From positions 114,104 through 178,103 of the forward strand of contig NZ_VTQV01000004.1 in NCBI RefSeq assembly GCF_008764245.1: 64,000 nucleotides of DNA, written 5' to 3'. This document shows positions 44,684 to 54,605 of this stretch, in pieces. Each line of letters begins with the position of its first letter. Position 1 is the first letter of the stretch. The notes beneath the pieces are model-generated. The model was given only the letters and a program-made list of their open reading frames with translations. It was not told where the DNA came from and made no database searches. The position numbers and the translations under genes were made by a program. This stretch comes from Bacillus subtilis (GTDB lineage: Bacteria; Bacillota; Bacilli; Bacillales; Bacillaceae_C).

Positions 44684-45535
44684 TTGGATTCGCCGAAATT
44701 TAGTTTTAGTCGGTTGCTTTTCTACTTTGTACTCGTATCATTATTTCTCTTTGTATCGGGGAATGTCGGACGATATTTGATAGAAACTCAAGGTATGGAT
44801 CGACAAATAGGCATGCTTTTACAAGGAGTGATTTTTACCGGGTTAACGCTGTTTGTACTTTATATACTTAATAGGAAAAATCCATACATGTTTGAAAATA
44901 TTGGCTTGAAGGGTGTAAATTCACTATCAAAGTTGATCGTCGGAATTGCGTTGCCTTTTATTTTACTCATATCAGGAATTTTAACAGCTTATTTATTTGG
45001 TGGCATTGAAAATGTTAGCCTGAACTTGTCAACAAGTGTTATAATTTCCATTTTAATCAATGCAATAACAGCATTTATGTATGAGGCATTTCCAGAAGAA
45101 GTTTTTATCCGTGGACTAATATTTGAAGAGTTGCATAAGAAATTTCGCTTCATCATCTCGCTGATTTTGCAACCGTTAATCTTCATCTGTGTACCGATTA
45201 CAGTGATGGCATTGACGTCAATATTCTTTAATGAGCCATTTGCAATAACTATTGATTATTTTATACTGCTCTTCACTTTTGGAATTGCTCTACAGCTATA
45301 TAAAAAGTATACAGGAACACTATGGATGAATATTATCTTCCATATTGTTTATCTTGAAGTGGCTAGATATATTTCCATGGGTGGCATGTATGACCCAGAT
45401 GTCGCTCTTTTAGAGTTTGATGAGACATTCGGAGGATTCATGACGCTATACTTGTCATTTCTGTTTATAGTGGTATTTAGTGTGGTCGTGTTGTCAGTTT
45501 TATTATTCATTGATAAAAGAAAAAATAAGTTATAA
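44684..45535 (+). CDS. Second CPBP-family membrane protease
   Basis: A 283-residue protein with about eight hydrophobic segments. The core motif is AFPEEVFIRGLIFEEL (EExxxR) near residue 150, with a later NIIFHIVYLEVARY supplying a His. The second canonical motif (FxxxH in the next span) is weak, so it is a diverged member. The start is a TTG at 44684 with AAAGGAG eight bases before it; the earlier ATG-like starts have no ribosome site. It shares only about the core motif with the CPBP protein at 42819-43520. Confidence 0.75.
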   Translation: MDSPKFSFSRLLFYFVLVSLFLFVSGNVGRYLIETQGMDRQIGMLLQGVIFTGLTLFVLYILNRKNPYMFENIGLKGVNSLSKLIVGIALPFILLISGILTAYLFGGIENVSLNLSTSVIISILINAITAFMYEAFPEEVFIRGLIFEELHKKFRFIISLILQPLIFICVPITVMALTSIFFNEPFAITIDYFILLFTFGIALQLYKKYTGTLWMNIIFHIVYLEVARYISMGGMYDPDVALLEFDETFGGFMTLYLSFLFIVVFSVVVLSVLLFIDKRKNKL

Positions 45536-45593
45536 AAACGAAAATAATCATATGTTTCCAGTAATATATTTACATTAAAGCTTAAAATGTTTA

Positions 45594-45668
45594 ATTTGCG
45601 GAAGCATCGACTTCAACGATCTCTTGATTGTGGAACAAAAACAGGTAGCAGCAATTTTGCAAAAATAA
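45594..45668 (+). pseudogene. Short C-terminal coding fragment
   Basis: Reads SIDFNDLLIVEQKQVAAIL and then stops; there is no start codon upstream. The composition is protein-like, but the parent gene is not recognised. Confidence 0.3.
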
Positions 45669-45709
45669 TCCGCTCAATTGCTTGGGGGCTTATGGGCGGA
45701 TTATTTTTT
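45661..45709 (+). terminator. Terminator after the second CPBP gene
   Basis: AAAAATAATCCGC and GCGGATTATTTTTT form a 13-bp stem around a 22-base loop. Confidence 0.85.
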
Positions 45710-45809
45710 GTCGTCTACAAACTATTGAACAGGCATTCTTTGTTTTCTACTAGTGCGAGAGTATATTAGATTTACCTTACTTCATTGGCATATGTCAGCC
45801 ATCCAGCCT

Positions 45810-47063
45810 CTAGAAGATATAATGGTTTATAAATGCATTACGAAACTTTCCTGCCGAATCATGTTCAACTAATAATTGTCTGAATTCCGGTAATCTTTCA
45901 TAAAAAGATTGTACCCTTTCCTTCGGCATCGTGAATACTTTCCCCCAGTGCGGACGTGCCTGAAAAGGCTCTAGTGCTGCTTCAATTTGCGGGAGAACTT
46001 GTTGAACAGCTTGCCAATTATCTTTCCAAGTAAAATGAATCCCAATGACATCTTGTTGATAACTTGGGCTCAACCAAAAGTCATCCTTCGCCACACTGCG
46101 AATTTCATTCACATGGAGTAAAGGTGATATCAGGGCACGCATCTCTCGAATGACCTGCAATGACTCCATGGCATATTGTCGTGGAATCAGATACTCCGAT
46201 TGCAACTCACTTCCACTGCTTGGCATAAAATCAAGACGAAAGTGGGGCAAGCGATCAAACCAAGGACCATCCACTCCCATTTGTTCGGTACAGTTCATGC
46301 TCTCTATTCCTTGAATAGGATGTGCATTGGCTTTTGCAGGTAATGCACCATATAACTCTGACCTTACGGATAATTTGTCATCTGATAATTGCTTCAACCA
46401 CACTTGGTTAATGACACTTTGCTTCCAATCTGTAAACAAACTAACACTGTAAGCACTTGAGAAGATTTCATCTAAATGCCCTGCTAATTGTGCAAATGGT
46501 AGATGTTCATATACATATTGACTCACTTGATAACTAGGGATCACCGCTAATGTCAACTCAATAATGACACCTAATGCCCCCAAATGAACGGCCGCCCCTT
46601 GCCACTCTTCTCTGTTCTTGTCTTGAGAAAACTCTACTATCTCTCCATTTGCGATGACAACCTTCATCGCTCTCACACTACTAGACAAACATTGATTGTG
46701 ATCACCAGATCCGTGTGTCGCTGTCGCACAGGCACCTGCAACCGAAATATGCGGTAAAGAAGCTAAATTAGGTAAAGCAAAACCGCGCTCCTCAAGAAAT
46801 GAACTTAACTCCCCATACCTCATGCCACCTTCGATCGTGACAATTTGCTTCTCTTGATCAAAGTCCAATACACGATTTAAATTCCCTAAAGAGAGAATGG
46901 TATCATCAGAATCTGCAATATCATTAAAAGAATGACGAGAGCCTACCACTCGTACATGAGTGGCTTCTTTAACAATTTGTTGGATTTCTTCTACGTTTCT
47001 TGGTTCATACCAATGTTTTGCTTGATACATAAGATTTCCAGCCCAATTTTTTTGTTGTTTCAC
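45810..47063 (-). CDS. Alditol (xylitol/sorbitol) oxidase-like flavoprotein
   Basis: A 417-residue FAD enzyme of the vanillyl-alcohol-oxidase fold, close in size and layout to Streptomyces AldO (418 residues). The covalent FAD attachment is in VVGSRHSFNDIAD, with His44 matching His46 of AldO; the second FAD stretch is HISVAGACATATHGSGD near residue 105. The C-terminal substrate domain ends with WGKVFTMP and the closing NHY motif of D-arabinono-lactone oxidases. Such enzymes oxidise polyols with O2, giving aldoses and H2O2. It has its own start (ribosome site AGGAGTTGA) and is not linked by operon to its neighbours. Confidence 0.85.
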   Translation of the reverse strand: MKQQKNWAGNLMYQAKHWYEPRNVEEIQQIVKEATHVRVVGSRHSFNDIADSDDTILSLGNLNRVLDFDQEKQIVTIEGGMRYGELSSFLEERGFALPNLASLPHISVAGACATATHGSGDHNQCLSSSVRAMKVVIANGEIVEFSQDKNREEWQGAAVHLGALGVIIELTLAVIPSYQVSQYVYEHLPFAQLAGHLDEIFSSAYSVSLFTDWKQSVINQVWLKQLSDDKLSVRSELYGALPAKANAHPIQGIESMNCTEQMGVDGPWFDRLPHFRLDFMPSSGSELQSEYLIPRQYAMESLQVIREMRALISPLLHVNEIRSVAKDDFWLSPSYQQDVIGIHFTWKDNWQAVQQVLPQIEAALEPFQARPHWGKVFTMPKERVQSFYERLPEFRQLLVEHDSAGKFRNAFINHYIF

Positions 47064-47230
47064 GATATCAACTCCTTCGAAATGAATTTAATTCTATCAT
47101 ACTATCATGAAAGCGAATACCTTACGAGGATTCCACCGCGCACACTTATGAGGAACTTTACACGAACACAAAAAAAGGCCTACTCCTAAATTGGATTAAG
47201 CCTGATTATTTTTCGTTTTTATAGAAATGA

Positions 47231-47359
47231 CAAGAGGCGGTTGCTGGAGCAATCGTAAGTTTAATAAGGGAATTCAGGGAGCAAAAGGCAGATAATTGGG
47301 ACACAACGTGGCCATCAACCAAGCAGGAAGTGAGAATGGTTATGTTTAAAAGCTTATAA
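47231..47359 (+). pseudogene. Orphan C-terminal coding fragment
   Basis: A 42-codon open stretch (VAGAIVSLIREFREQKADNW, then DTTWPSTKQEVRMVM) that begins right after a stop and has no start codon. It has a strongly protein-like composition and ends in TAA. The parent family is not recognised. Confidence 0.4.
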
Positions 47360-47377
47360 TCACCATTAAAAATGGCA

Positions 47378-47407
47378 GATTCCATCCAACGACAACTTGA
47401 TGGAATC
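47378..47407 (-). terminator. Terminator of the bglX operon
   Basis: GATTCCATC and GATGGAATC pair over nine bases; on the minus strand the stem is followed by TGCCATTTTTAA. It lies 45 bp past the bglX stop. Confidence 0.7.
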
Positions 47408-47451
47408 TACCACCTACAACTAATCTCTTAATCGGATTCTTAAGAAAAAGC

Positions 47452-49599
47452 CTATTTCAGATCAAACGACTGACTTAACACATCCGCACTATTCGTTCCA
47501 ACAAATACCATAAATTCTCCTGCATCACTTTTATATTCTTGGTTTGCATGATGATAGCGAAGCATCTCTTCCGTAATGGAAAAATGAACCCGTTTGGTTT
47601 CATTGGCTGGGATGAATACCTTTTGAAAAGCTTTTAGTTCTTTTACTGGACGTACGACTTCCCCTACCATATCACGAATATACAGTTGGACAACTTCTTC
47701 CCCTGAATAATCACTTTGGTTTTTCACGAGAACTTGGACATCAATCGTTCCATTAGCTGTCAGTTCATTGGATGATAATTGTAGTGATTCATATTGAAAG
47801 TTGGCATAACTTAATCCAAATCCAAAGGGGTACAATGGTTCATTGGGGGCATCAATATATCTAGAAAAGAATCGTCCCGTGCTCCCCTTTGGCAACGGAC
47901 GACCTGTATTATAGGCATTATAATACACAGGAATTTGACCTGTTGTCCGTGGGAAAGACATCGTTAATTTACCAGAAGGATTTGCTTTTCCAAATAATAA
48001 ATTCGCAATCGCTGCGCCCCCCTCTGATCCAGGATGCCAAGCTTCAAGTATTCCATCTGCTAATCCTTCTACCTCCGTCAGCTCCAGTGGGCGTCCATTA
48101 AATAATACGACAATAATAGGTTTTCCAATCTTCTTTAGTTCTCTTAATAGCTCCAACTGGTTTTCAGCCAGTGTAATACTTGTTCGACTCCTACCTTCAC
48201 CACTCCAATCCCTTCCTTCTCCTAGGGCTAGAATAATATGAGTGGAATCTTTAGCTGCTTTTATAGCTTCAGAAAGAGCCTCTTCCGATCTTTCATACAT
48301 AGGACAACCTAACGCGTATACATAGTTTGAGGTATGCTGTGCGATCCCTTCCTTTAAAGTGACAGCTTCTTCTTGCTTACCAAAAATAGACCATTCTCCG
48401 AGAATATCTCGATTATGTGCATACGGCCCTATAAGAGCAATTTTTTCATTGCTAAGTGGCAGAACATCTTCATTTTTTAATAACACACAGCTTTTTTCCG
48501 CTGCTTTTCGTGCAACTTTTCTATGTTCCGGGCAATTTATATTTTTTTCTTGATTCCGGGCACTAGCATTTCTGTGCGGATTTTCAAACAGCCCTAATTT
48601 ATTCTTTAATTGTAGGATTCGCATAACGGCTTCATCAAGCAAGTCCTCAGGAACTTCGCCTTCCTCAATGAGTTCTTTTAGATGATTTTCGTAACATAAG
48701 CTCATCATCTCAATATCCACACCTGCTAAAAGAGCCTTTTTAGCCGCCTCTTTCCCATCAGCTGCTACTCCATGTGGAATAAGTTCCTCGACAGCTCCGT
48801 AATCGGAAATGAGTACCCCATTAAAATCAAATTCTTTTCGTAAAATTTCTCTCATCAATTTTTGATTACCAGATGCTGGAATGGAATCCACTGTATTAAA
48901 TGCGGTCATGACTAACTCACAACCCGCGGATAATGCTGCTTGAAAAGCCGGGAGATAATTTTCTCTTAATTCACGTTCGGATAAGTCCACCTTATTATAG
49001 TCACGTCCACCTTCCACAGCGCCATATCCAACAAAATGTTTTACACAAGCGGCTACCCTATTTAAGTCAGTCTCCAAGTTATCCCCCTGAAACCCGCGAA
49101 CACTTGCCTTAGCAAATTCCTCATTAAGAAATGAATCTTCTCCTGTCGACTCCATCACACGTCCCCATCTTGGATCCCTCACTAGATCAACCATCGGCGC
49201 AAATGTCACATGTACGCCTGCACTGGACGCCTCTTTTGCACTAATCGCTTGGGCCTCCTCAACAAGCTTAGGATCCCATGAAGATCCGAGCCCTAATGGA
49301 ATAGGGAATATGGTGCGAAATCCATTAATCACATCCGCCATAAATAGTAGTGGAATTTTTAATCTACTTTGTTCTAAATAACGTTCCTGAATCTCTCTGT
49401 TTCTTTCCGCCCCCGCACTGCCAAGGACAGATCCGCTGCGATTGACTGATATGGAACTGACTTGCAAATCCTCAGGTCCTGTCACCGGATCCCTATTTTC
49501 ATTTGTTGCGTAAAAATGTCCCGCAAACTGCATAAGCTGGCCAACTTTTTCTTCGATCGTCATATTTGATAAAAGTTGTTCTAATTTCTGTTGTTCCAT
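47452..49599 (-). CDS. bglX: Glycoside hydrolase family 3 beta-glucosidase
   Basis: A 715-residue cytoplasmic enzyme without signal peptide. The N-terminal TIM barrel (residues 1-330) has FAPMVDLVRDPRWGRVMES near residue 132 and the nucleophile Asp in GVLISDYGAVEEL near residue 265. The second alpha/beta domain (about 370-560) contains ALGEGRDWSGEGRSR, and a fibronectin-III-like domain (about 620-710) closes the protein. It releases glucose or xylose from short beta-linked oligosaccharides. It lies 83 bp after an ABC importer, so imported oligosaccharides are probably hydrolysed inside the cell. Confidence 0.93.
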   Translation of the reverse strand: MEQQKLEQLLSNMTIEEKVGQLMQFAGHFYATNENRDPVTGPEDLQVSSISVNRSGSVLGSAGAERNREIQERYLEQSRLKIPLLFMADVINGFRTIFPIPLGLGSSWDPKLVEEAQAISAKEASSAGVHVTFAPMVDLVRDPRWGRVMESTGEDSFLNEEFAKASVRGFQGDNLETDLNRVAACVKHFVGYGAVEGGRDYNKVDLSERELRENYLPAFQAALSAGCELVMTAFNTVDSIPASGNQKLMREILRKEFDFNGVLISDYGAVEELIPHGVAADGKEAAKKALLAGVDIEMMSLCYENHLKELIEEGEVPEDLLDEAVMRILQLKNKLGLFENPHRNASARNQEKNINCPEHRKVARKAAEKSCVLLKNEDVLPLSNEKIALIGPYAHNRDILGEWSIFGKQEEAVTLKEGIAQHTSNYVYALGCPMYERSEEALSEAIKAAKDSTHIILALGEGRDWSGEGRSRTSITLAENQLELLRELKKIGKPIIVVLFNGRPLELTEVEGLADGILEAWHPGSEGGAAIANLLFGKANPSGKLTMSFPRTTGQIPVYYNAYNTGRPLPKGSTGRFFSRYIDAPNEPLYPFGFGLSYANFQYESLQLSSNELTANGTIDVQVLVKNQSDYSGEEVVQLYIRDMVGEVVRPVKELKAFQKVFIPANETKRVHFSITEEMLRYHHANQEYKSDAGEFMVFVGTNSADVLSQSFDLK

Positions 49600-49682
49600 A
49601 TTATCTCTCCTGGTATATTTATGTTAGTTTTTTTATGTTTTAAGAGTGAATAATAAAGGTTATAGACGAACCTGTAATACCA

Positions 49683-50504
49683 TTATTTTATTCCCGATAC
49701 ATTGAATCCTTCGATGATATGTTTCTGGAATACGGTAAAAACAATTAAAATAGGAATAACCATGATTGCTGAACCGGCCATCTGTAAACCATAATTCGTT
49801 GTATGTTGATCTTGCAGGAGTGATAAACCAACAGATAAGGTATATAAAGATTCATCATTGGCGATAATCAAAGGCCATAGGAAACTATTCCATGCGCCAA
49901 TAAAGGTTAGGATCACTTGCACCGCAAGAATTGGCTTAGACAAAGGAATAATTAATCGTAAGAAAATGTAAAATTCACCAGCTCCATCCAATCGCGCCGC
50001 TTCAATCAAATCATCCGGAATCGTGGTCATAAATTGCCTAATCAGAAAAATATTAAACGCGGCAATCAGTCCTGGCAACACAATTCCGCTCATCGTGTTC
50101 GTTAATCCCATTTCGTTAAGAATTAAGTAGGTTGGGATCATCGTAATCTGTCCCGGTAACATCATGGTGATGAGCACGATAATGAACCATATTTCTTTGC
50201 CGCGAAACTGAAATTTCCCAAATCCATACCCCGCCATTGTGTTTAGTAGCAAACCAAACATGGACCAGAAAACAATAATTAATGTGTTCATTAAGTAAAC
50301 ATCGAAATTAAGATTCTGGAAAAGTTCAATAAAGTTTTGTATTGTTGGGCTTTCTGGAAGAATAGTTGGTGGAATTCTCAGTACCTCATTACTATTTTTA
50401 AAGGAACTGAGTATCATCCAAATAAACGGCAATGCAACAAGGGCACTACCAACGAAAAGAACAATTGTAACCAATGCCTTCTCAAAATTATTTTTCAACT
50501 GCAT
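49683..50504 (-). CDS. Sugar ABC transporter permease (MalG/MsmG type)
   Basis: A 273-residue inner permease with six membrane spans. The EAA loop that contacts the ATPase is LIEAARLDGAGEFYIFLRLI near residue 178. It starts at an ATG after GAGGTGA, 11 bp past the partner permease. It belongs to the oligosaccharide importer of the bglX operon. No ATPase gene is in the cluster. Confidence 0.92.
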   Translation of the reverse strand: MQLKNNFEKALVTIVLFVGSALVALPFIWMILSSFKNSNEVLRIPPTILPESPTIQNFIELFQNLNFDVYLMNTLIIVFWSMFGLLLNTMAGYGFGKFQFRGKEIWFIIVLITMMLPGQITMIPTYLILNEMGLTNTMSGIVLPGLIAAFNIFLIRQFMTTIPDDLIEAARLDGAGEFYIFLRLIIPLSKPILAVQVILTFIGAWNSFLWPLIIANDESLYTLSVGLSLLQDQHTTNYGLQMAGSAIMVIPILIVFTVFQKHIIEGFNVSGIK

Positions 50505-50515
50505 GAATCGTCACC

Positions 50516-51403
50516 TCACCCGTTTTGTTCTATTTTTCTAATTTTAAATTGAACAATTGTTACTACAATGATAATCGCAAATAGCACGAATGATGCTGCA
50601 GCCCCGTATCCAAATTCGTTATATTGAAAACCTTCTTGATAGACGAATAGAGCCATAGAATTGGTACTATTGAGTGGTCCTCCCTGCGTCATAACAAAGG
50701 GCTCCTCAAAGAATTGGAACCAGCCGATCATTGTGGTCACTACAACAAAAAAGGTAGCAAAACTCACGGAGGGAATCGTGATTTTCGTTAACTTCTGCCA
50801 TCTGTTCGCTCCATCAATTTCTGCTGCTTCGTAATACATTTTTGGTATGGACTGTAATGCCGCTAAAAAGATCAGCATGCTTACCCCATTACTTTTCCAA
50901 ACCGCTAGCAAAATGAGTGATAGTTTGGCAATTGAGGTGCTCTCTAACCATGGAACCGCTCCAATATCAAAAAGTGATAGAAGGTAGTTAAACAAACCGT
51001 ATTCATTGTTATATAGAAATCCCCAGATCACAGCAATGGCAACAATGTTAGTGACTGACGGCATGTAAAACACAACTCGGAAAAACGATGATAACCAATT
51101 ACTAACAAAATTTAAAAGAAAAGCAATAATAAACGAACTGCCAACCGCTAGCGGCACTCCAATGATCACATAAAAGAAAGTATTATAAATGGCCTGCCGA
51201 AATTCCTCGTCTTTAAAAAGCTCTATATAGTTTTCAAAACCAGTAAAATTTATTTGTGACCAATCAGCGAGTCCAAGTAAATCCATGTCAGTAAAACTAA
51301 TTCCTGCAGCAACTAGAATGGGTAAAAAGGAAAAAACAATCAATAATAGGACAGCTGGCATAATAAAAAAGAAAGGTATCATCTTCATTTTTAGATTATT
51401 CAT
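50516..51403 (-). CDS. Sugar ABC transporter permease (MalF/MsmF type)
   Basis: A 295-residue permease with six spans and the EAA loop YYEAAEIDGANRWQKLTKIT near residue 195. Ribosome site GAGGAGGGGG. Forms the heterodimeric channel with the product of 49683-50504. Confidence 0.92.
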   Translation of the reverse strand: MNNLKMKMIPFFFIMPAVLLLIVFSFLPILVAAGISFTDMDLLGLADWSQINFTGFENYIELFKDEEFRQAIYNTFFYVIIGVPLAVGSSFIIAFLLNFVSNWLSSFFRVVFYMPSVTNIVAIAVIWGFLYNNEYGLFNYLLSLFDIGAVPWLESTSIAKLSLILLAVWKSNGVSMLIFLAALQSIPKMYYEAAEIDGANRWQKLTKITIPSVSFATFFVVVTTMIGWFQFFEEPFVMTQGGPLNSTNSMALFVYQEGFQYNEFGYGAAASFVLFAIIIVVTIVQFKIRKIEQNG

Positions 51404-51469
51404 CTTGTCCCCCTCCTCGTATAGCGTTATTCAACTAGGGCGTCACGGTGTGTGCGCCCTAGTTCCCTA

Positions 51470-52720
51470 TTAATCTTTGATAATCTTTGCAGCTTTTTGA
51501 TGAAATTCATTCAGTGCTTTATCGATATCTTCTCCACCCCGGGCAACTTTCTCCATCATTTTCCTAATTTCTTGTGCAATTTTATCACTACCATTCATGA
51601 TAGGTGGTGCTTCAACAGACTCCAATTGTTCACCAAAAGTAGAAATCATTGGATCATCAGCTAAAATCGGATCTTCCCAAGCTTCTTTTCTAGAAGGTAA
51701 TTCATTTTTCACTTTATACCATTCAAGTTGAGTTTCTGGATCTGACAACCAGTTGATAAAATCGAGTGCTTGATCGACGTTATCCGAGTTTTTAAAAATG
51801 GTTATTTGTGAGCCACCAATCATCGAACGATCCGTACCGCCATCTGGCATCAAGTGAACATCCCATTTTCCATCAAGATCTGGCGCTCCTTCTTTAACCG
51901 TTTTGATGTCCCAAGGTCCGCTAAAGAACATTGGTTTTGTTCCATCTTCAAAGGCTTGGACCATATCCTTCCCTTCTCCGATTTGAGAATACTTATTGTC
52001 ATAGAACGTTTTATAAAGTTCCATCATTTTTTTGAATTCTGGTTTTGTAAAATTATCTGCACCTAATTCAGGTTCATACTCCCATCCTTGTTGCCAAGCG
52101 AAAGAGTAGACATAGTTTTCATCGTCTATAGATAAATCAATTGCATATTTTCCATCCCCACTTGCCACAAGTTTCTTCGAAGCATCCTCCAAATCGTCCC
52201 ATGTTTTTGGACCATCAGGGTAACCAACATCGCCCAATAGGTCTTTGCGATAGAATAGGACTCGCGTATCAACATGCCAAGGAATACCATACGTCTTTCC
52301 ATCGAATACGCTTGTCTCCAGTGCCCCATCATAAAAGTCATCCGGAGCTAGATTAGGATATTGATCAATGTAGTCTGTTAAATCAACGAACGTACCGGCC
52401 TTGACAAATTCCTGCATCCACGTCGTCCCCATGAGGATGATATCAGGCCCTTTTCCTGAAGCAACCGCAGTCAACAACTTATCATGGCCTTGATCCCACG
52501 GGATCCCTTGTATATCAACCTTAACACCTGTTTCCTCTTCGTACGGCTTGATTATTTCTTTCCATCCAGAATCACCCATTTGCCATACTTTTAAAGTTTT
52601 ACTAGATTTATCTCCCGATTTTCCACCTGATTCTTTATCAGAGCTTCCGCCGCAGGCTCCAAGAACTAGCACCGCACACAACATCATCATTGTTAATATC
52701 TTGATATTAATCTTTTTCAA
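51470..52720 (-). CDS. Sugar-binding lipoprotein of the bglX importer
   Basis: A 416-residue family 1 solute-binding protein. The lipobox LGAC (Cys23) follows a hydrophobic signal, then a Ser/Gly/Lys-rich linker and LKVWQMGDSGWKEII, the start of the binding fold; PMFFSGPWDIK and a C-terminal helix region (DPILADDPMISTFGEQL) match the family. Translation starts at a TTG with AGAGGTG eight bases before it. First gene of the operon. The bound sugar is probably a beta-linked oligosaccharide, judging from bglX. Confidence 0.9.
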   Translation of the reverse strand: MKKINIKILTMMMLCAVLVLGACGGSSDKESGGKSGDKSSKTLKVWQMGDSGWKEIIKPYEEETGVKVDIQGIPWDQGHDKLLTAVASGKGPDIILMGTTWMQEFVKAGTFVDLTDYIDQYPNLAPDDFYDGALETSVFDGKTYGIPWHVDTRVLFYRKDLLGDVGYPDGPKTWDDLEDASKKLVASGDGKYAIDLSIDDENYVYSFAWQQGWEYEPELGADNFTKPEFKKMMELYKTFYDNKYSQIGEGKDMVQAFEDGTKPMFFSGPWDIKTVKEGAPDLDGKWDVHLMPDGGTDRSMIGGSQITIFKNSDNVDQALDFINWLSDPETQLEWYKVKNELPSRKEAWEDPILADDPMISTFGEQLESVEAPPIMNGSDKIAQEIRKMMEKVARGGEDIDKALNEFHQKAAKIIKD

Positions 52721-53004
52721 CTTTATTACACCTCTTTTTTTCGCATATTATAAAAAGTACATCCTTCATGTTTTGTCACAATCTACTGTAGGTAATTTAC
52801 ATTTCTTAATTTGTAATAATGAGCAGTTAGCAAAAGAGCCGGTAAATGCCAAGGACAGTACCATATTTAGCCAAAATGAAAGGACTACTAGAATACATCG
52901 GTAGAATCATAGATGCTATTATGTGACAAGTACCGAACTCGCTCCCTGAATTACAGCGGTTTCTATTTGCGTAATTTTCAGCCTCCTTTTTGTGAAAATC
53001 TGCT

Positions 53005-53191
53005 GAAACGTTTCTACAAATGATTATAAAACATATTGAAAGTGATTTCAAATCCTTTTTAAAACTTAACATTCTTAAAAACACCGAAACGTTTCTATAA
53101 AATTAGTAGGCATTTATAGTATTTTTGATTATAATTGGTTTATGAAGAACTATTTCTTTAAAGATTTTAAGATAAATATACGAAACGTTTC
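53005..53191. promoter_or_regulatory. Three LacI-type operators
   Basis: The perfect palindrome GAAACGTTTC occurs at 53005-53014, 53086-53095 and 53182-53191, each time followed by TA(C/T)AA. Spacing is 81 and 96 bp. They lie in the divergent region between the sugar-binding protein gene and lacI and are the likely sites of that LacI protein. Confidence 0.75.
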
Positions 53192-53199
53192 TACAATCA

Positions 53200-53229
53200 T
53201 TGTAAAAACTAAACAAATCTGTATATAAT
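53200..53229 (+). promoter_or_regulatory. Promoter of the second lacI gene
   Basis: TTGTAA (53200-53205) and TATAAT (53224-53229) are 18 bp apart, right behind the third operator. Confidence 0.55.
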
Positions 53230-53271
53230 TTAAATACATGTTGCTTTAGCATACTAAGGAGAGTCAATTTC

Positions 53272-54252
53272 ATGGTGAACATTAAAGATATAGCGCAAAA
53301 AGCGGGAGTTTCTATTTCAACGGTATCCTATGCTCTAAACGGAAATACAAGAGTCTCCGAAAAGACTCGGTCAAGAATTCTAGCGATCGCCAACGAACTA
53401 AACTATATTCCCAATGCGGCGGGACGGAATCTAAAAAAGAAGGAAACGGAAGTGATTGGGGCTTTTATTAACGATTACACTGCCCCTATATTCGGCCAAA
53501 TTCTCCGAGGAATGCAGGAAACGCTAAATGCCAATAATTATGAATTGGTAGTATGTAGCGGTAAAAAATCGCATCGATTTATCCCTGAGCGAATGTTCGA
53601 TGGCGCTGTCATCTTAGACGTTTCCTTTCCAAGCGAAAAAATAATGGAATATGCCAGTAGAGGGCATAAAATGATCGTTTTAGATCGAGAATTAGAGCAT
53701 CCAAACATCCATCCCGTTCTCCTTGATAATCAAAAAGGGGCAAAATTAGCCATCGAATATTTGATTAAAAAAGGGCATCACAAACTTTACATTGTAAAGG
53801 GACCGGAAGACAACTATGATAATAGAAAACGTCTACAATCTGTCAGACAAGCGATAAGCCACCATTTCCATGTCGATTACACCGAAATTAGTGGGAATTT
53901 TAGTAAGGAAAGCGGGAGACGAGCCGCACAACAAATCATTCGGGAATATAGAGAACCTGTTGCTGTTTTTTGTTTCAATGATGAAATGGCGATTGGTATG
54001 TATCATGATCTACTCAAGACGGATTTGCGTATTGGTGAACACATCCATATTATTGGTTTCGATAACATTGAACTTTCCCAGTACATCCAACCGACATTAA
54101 CGACCATTGGGTATTCACGACAACATTGGGGAAAAGTAGCAGCCGAGCAATTGTTGAATATGATCAATGATCAGCCTGTAAAAGAAAATCTTATTAACGT
54201 ACGCTTAATTGAAGGAAACTCGGTAGGAGAGGGATCGTTGGATTCTTTTTAA
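53272..54252 (+). CDS. LacI-family regulator of the bglX operon
   Basis: A 326-residue LacI/GalR protein: helix-turn-helix IKDIAQKAGVSISTVSYALN at residues 4-23, hinge with YIPNAAGRNLKKKETEVIG, then the effector domain with VFCFNDEMAIGMYHD and IIGFDNIELSQY. It is transcribed away from the sugar importer, and three identical operators lie between them. Ribosome site AAGGAGAG. The likely inducer is an oligosaccharide or a product of it. Confidence 0.92.
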   Translation: MVNIKDIAQKAGVSISTVSYALNGNTRVSEKTRSRILAIANELNYIPNAAGRNLKKKETEVIGAFINDYTAPIFGQILRGMQETLNANNYELVVCSGKKSHRFIPERMFDGAVILDVSFPSEKIMEYASRGHKMIVLDRELEHPNIHPVLLDNQKGAKLAIEYLIKKGHHKLYIVKGPEDNYDNRKRLQSVRQAISHHFHVDYTEISGNFSKESGRRAAQQIIREYREPVAVFCFNDEMAIGMYHDLLKTDLRIGEHIHIIGFDNIELSQYIQPTLTTIGYSRQHWGKVAAEQLLNMINDQPVKENLINVRLIEGNSVGEGSLDSF

Positions 54253-54435
54253 AATTCAAGAAACACTCGAGTAGAAGTCTTGCGAATTTCCCTAGTGGCA
54301 TTAAGGCGAAAAAATAAGTTTTTTAGCATTTTCTAATTAAACTTCTCTTTAACGAATATTCCGTTTGGAAGTTTAACGTCCTGCAGTATACTAAAAGAAA
54401 TCCCGGAAAACATGATAATCTCGAAATGTTCAAAG

Positions 54436-54466
54436 GCCCTAGCAGTATTTCAAAAACTGCTAGGGC
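54436..54466. terminator. Hairpin after lacI
   Basis: GCCCTAGCAGT and its complement form an 11-bp stem with a 9-base loop; the T-tract is weak (ATCTTAAGG). It lies between convergent genes; the rest of 54253-54605 shows no gene. Confidence 0.6.
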
Positions 54467-54605
54467 ATCTTAAGGTCGCATCGTTACTTTGCAATAGGTG
54501 CTCTATATCCTGCATTTTCCCGAACAAAACCATTGTGCAGCATTTTTAGTACGACTGTAATTAATACTTTCTACTAACCTTATCAATATCCCATTTTCAT
54601 CATTT

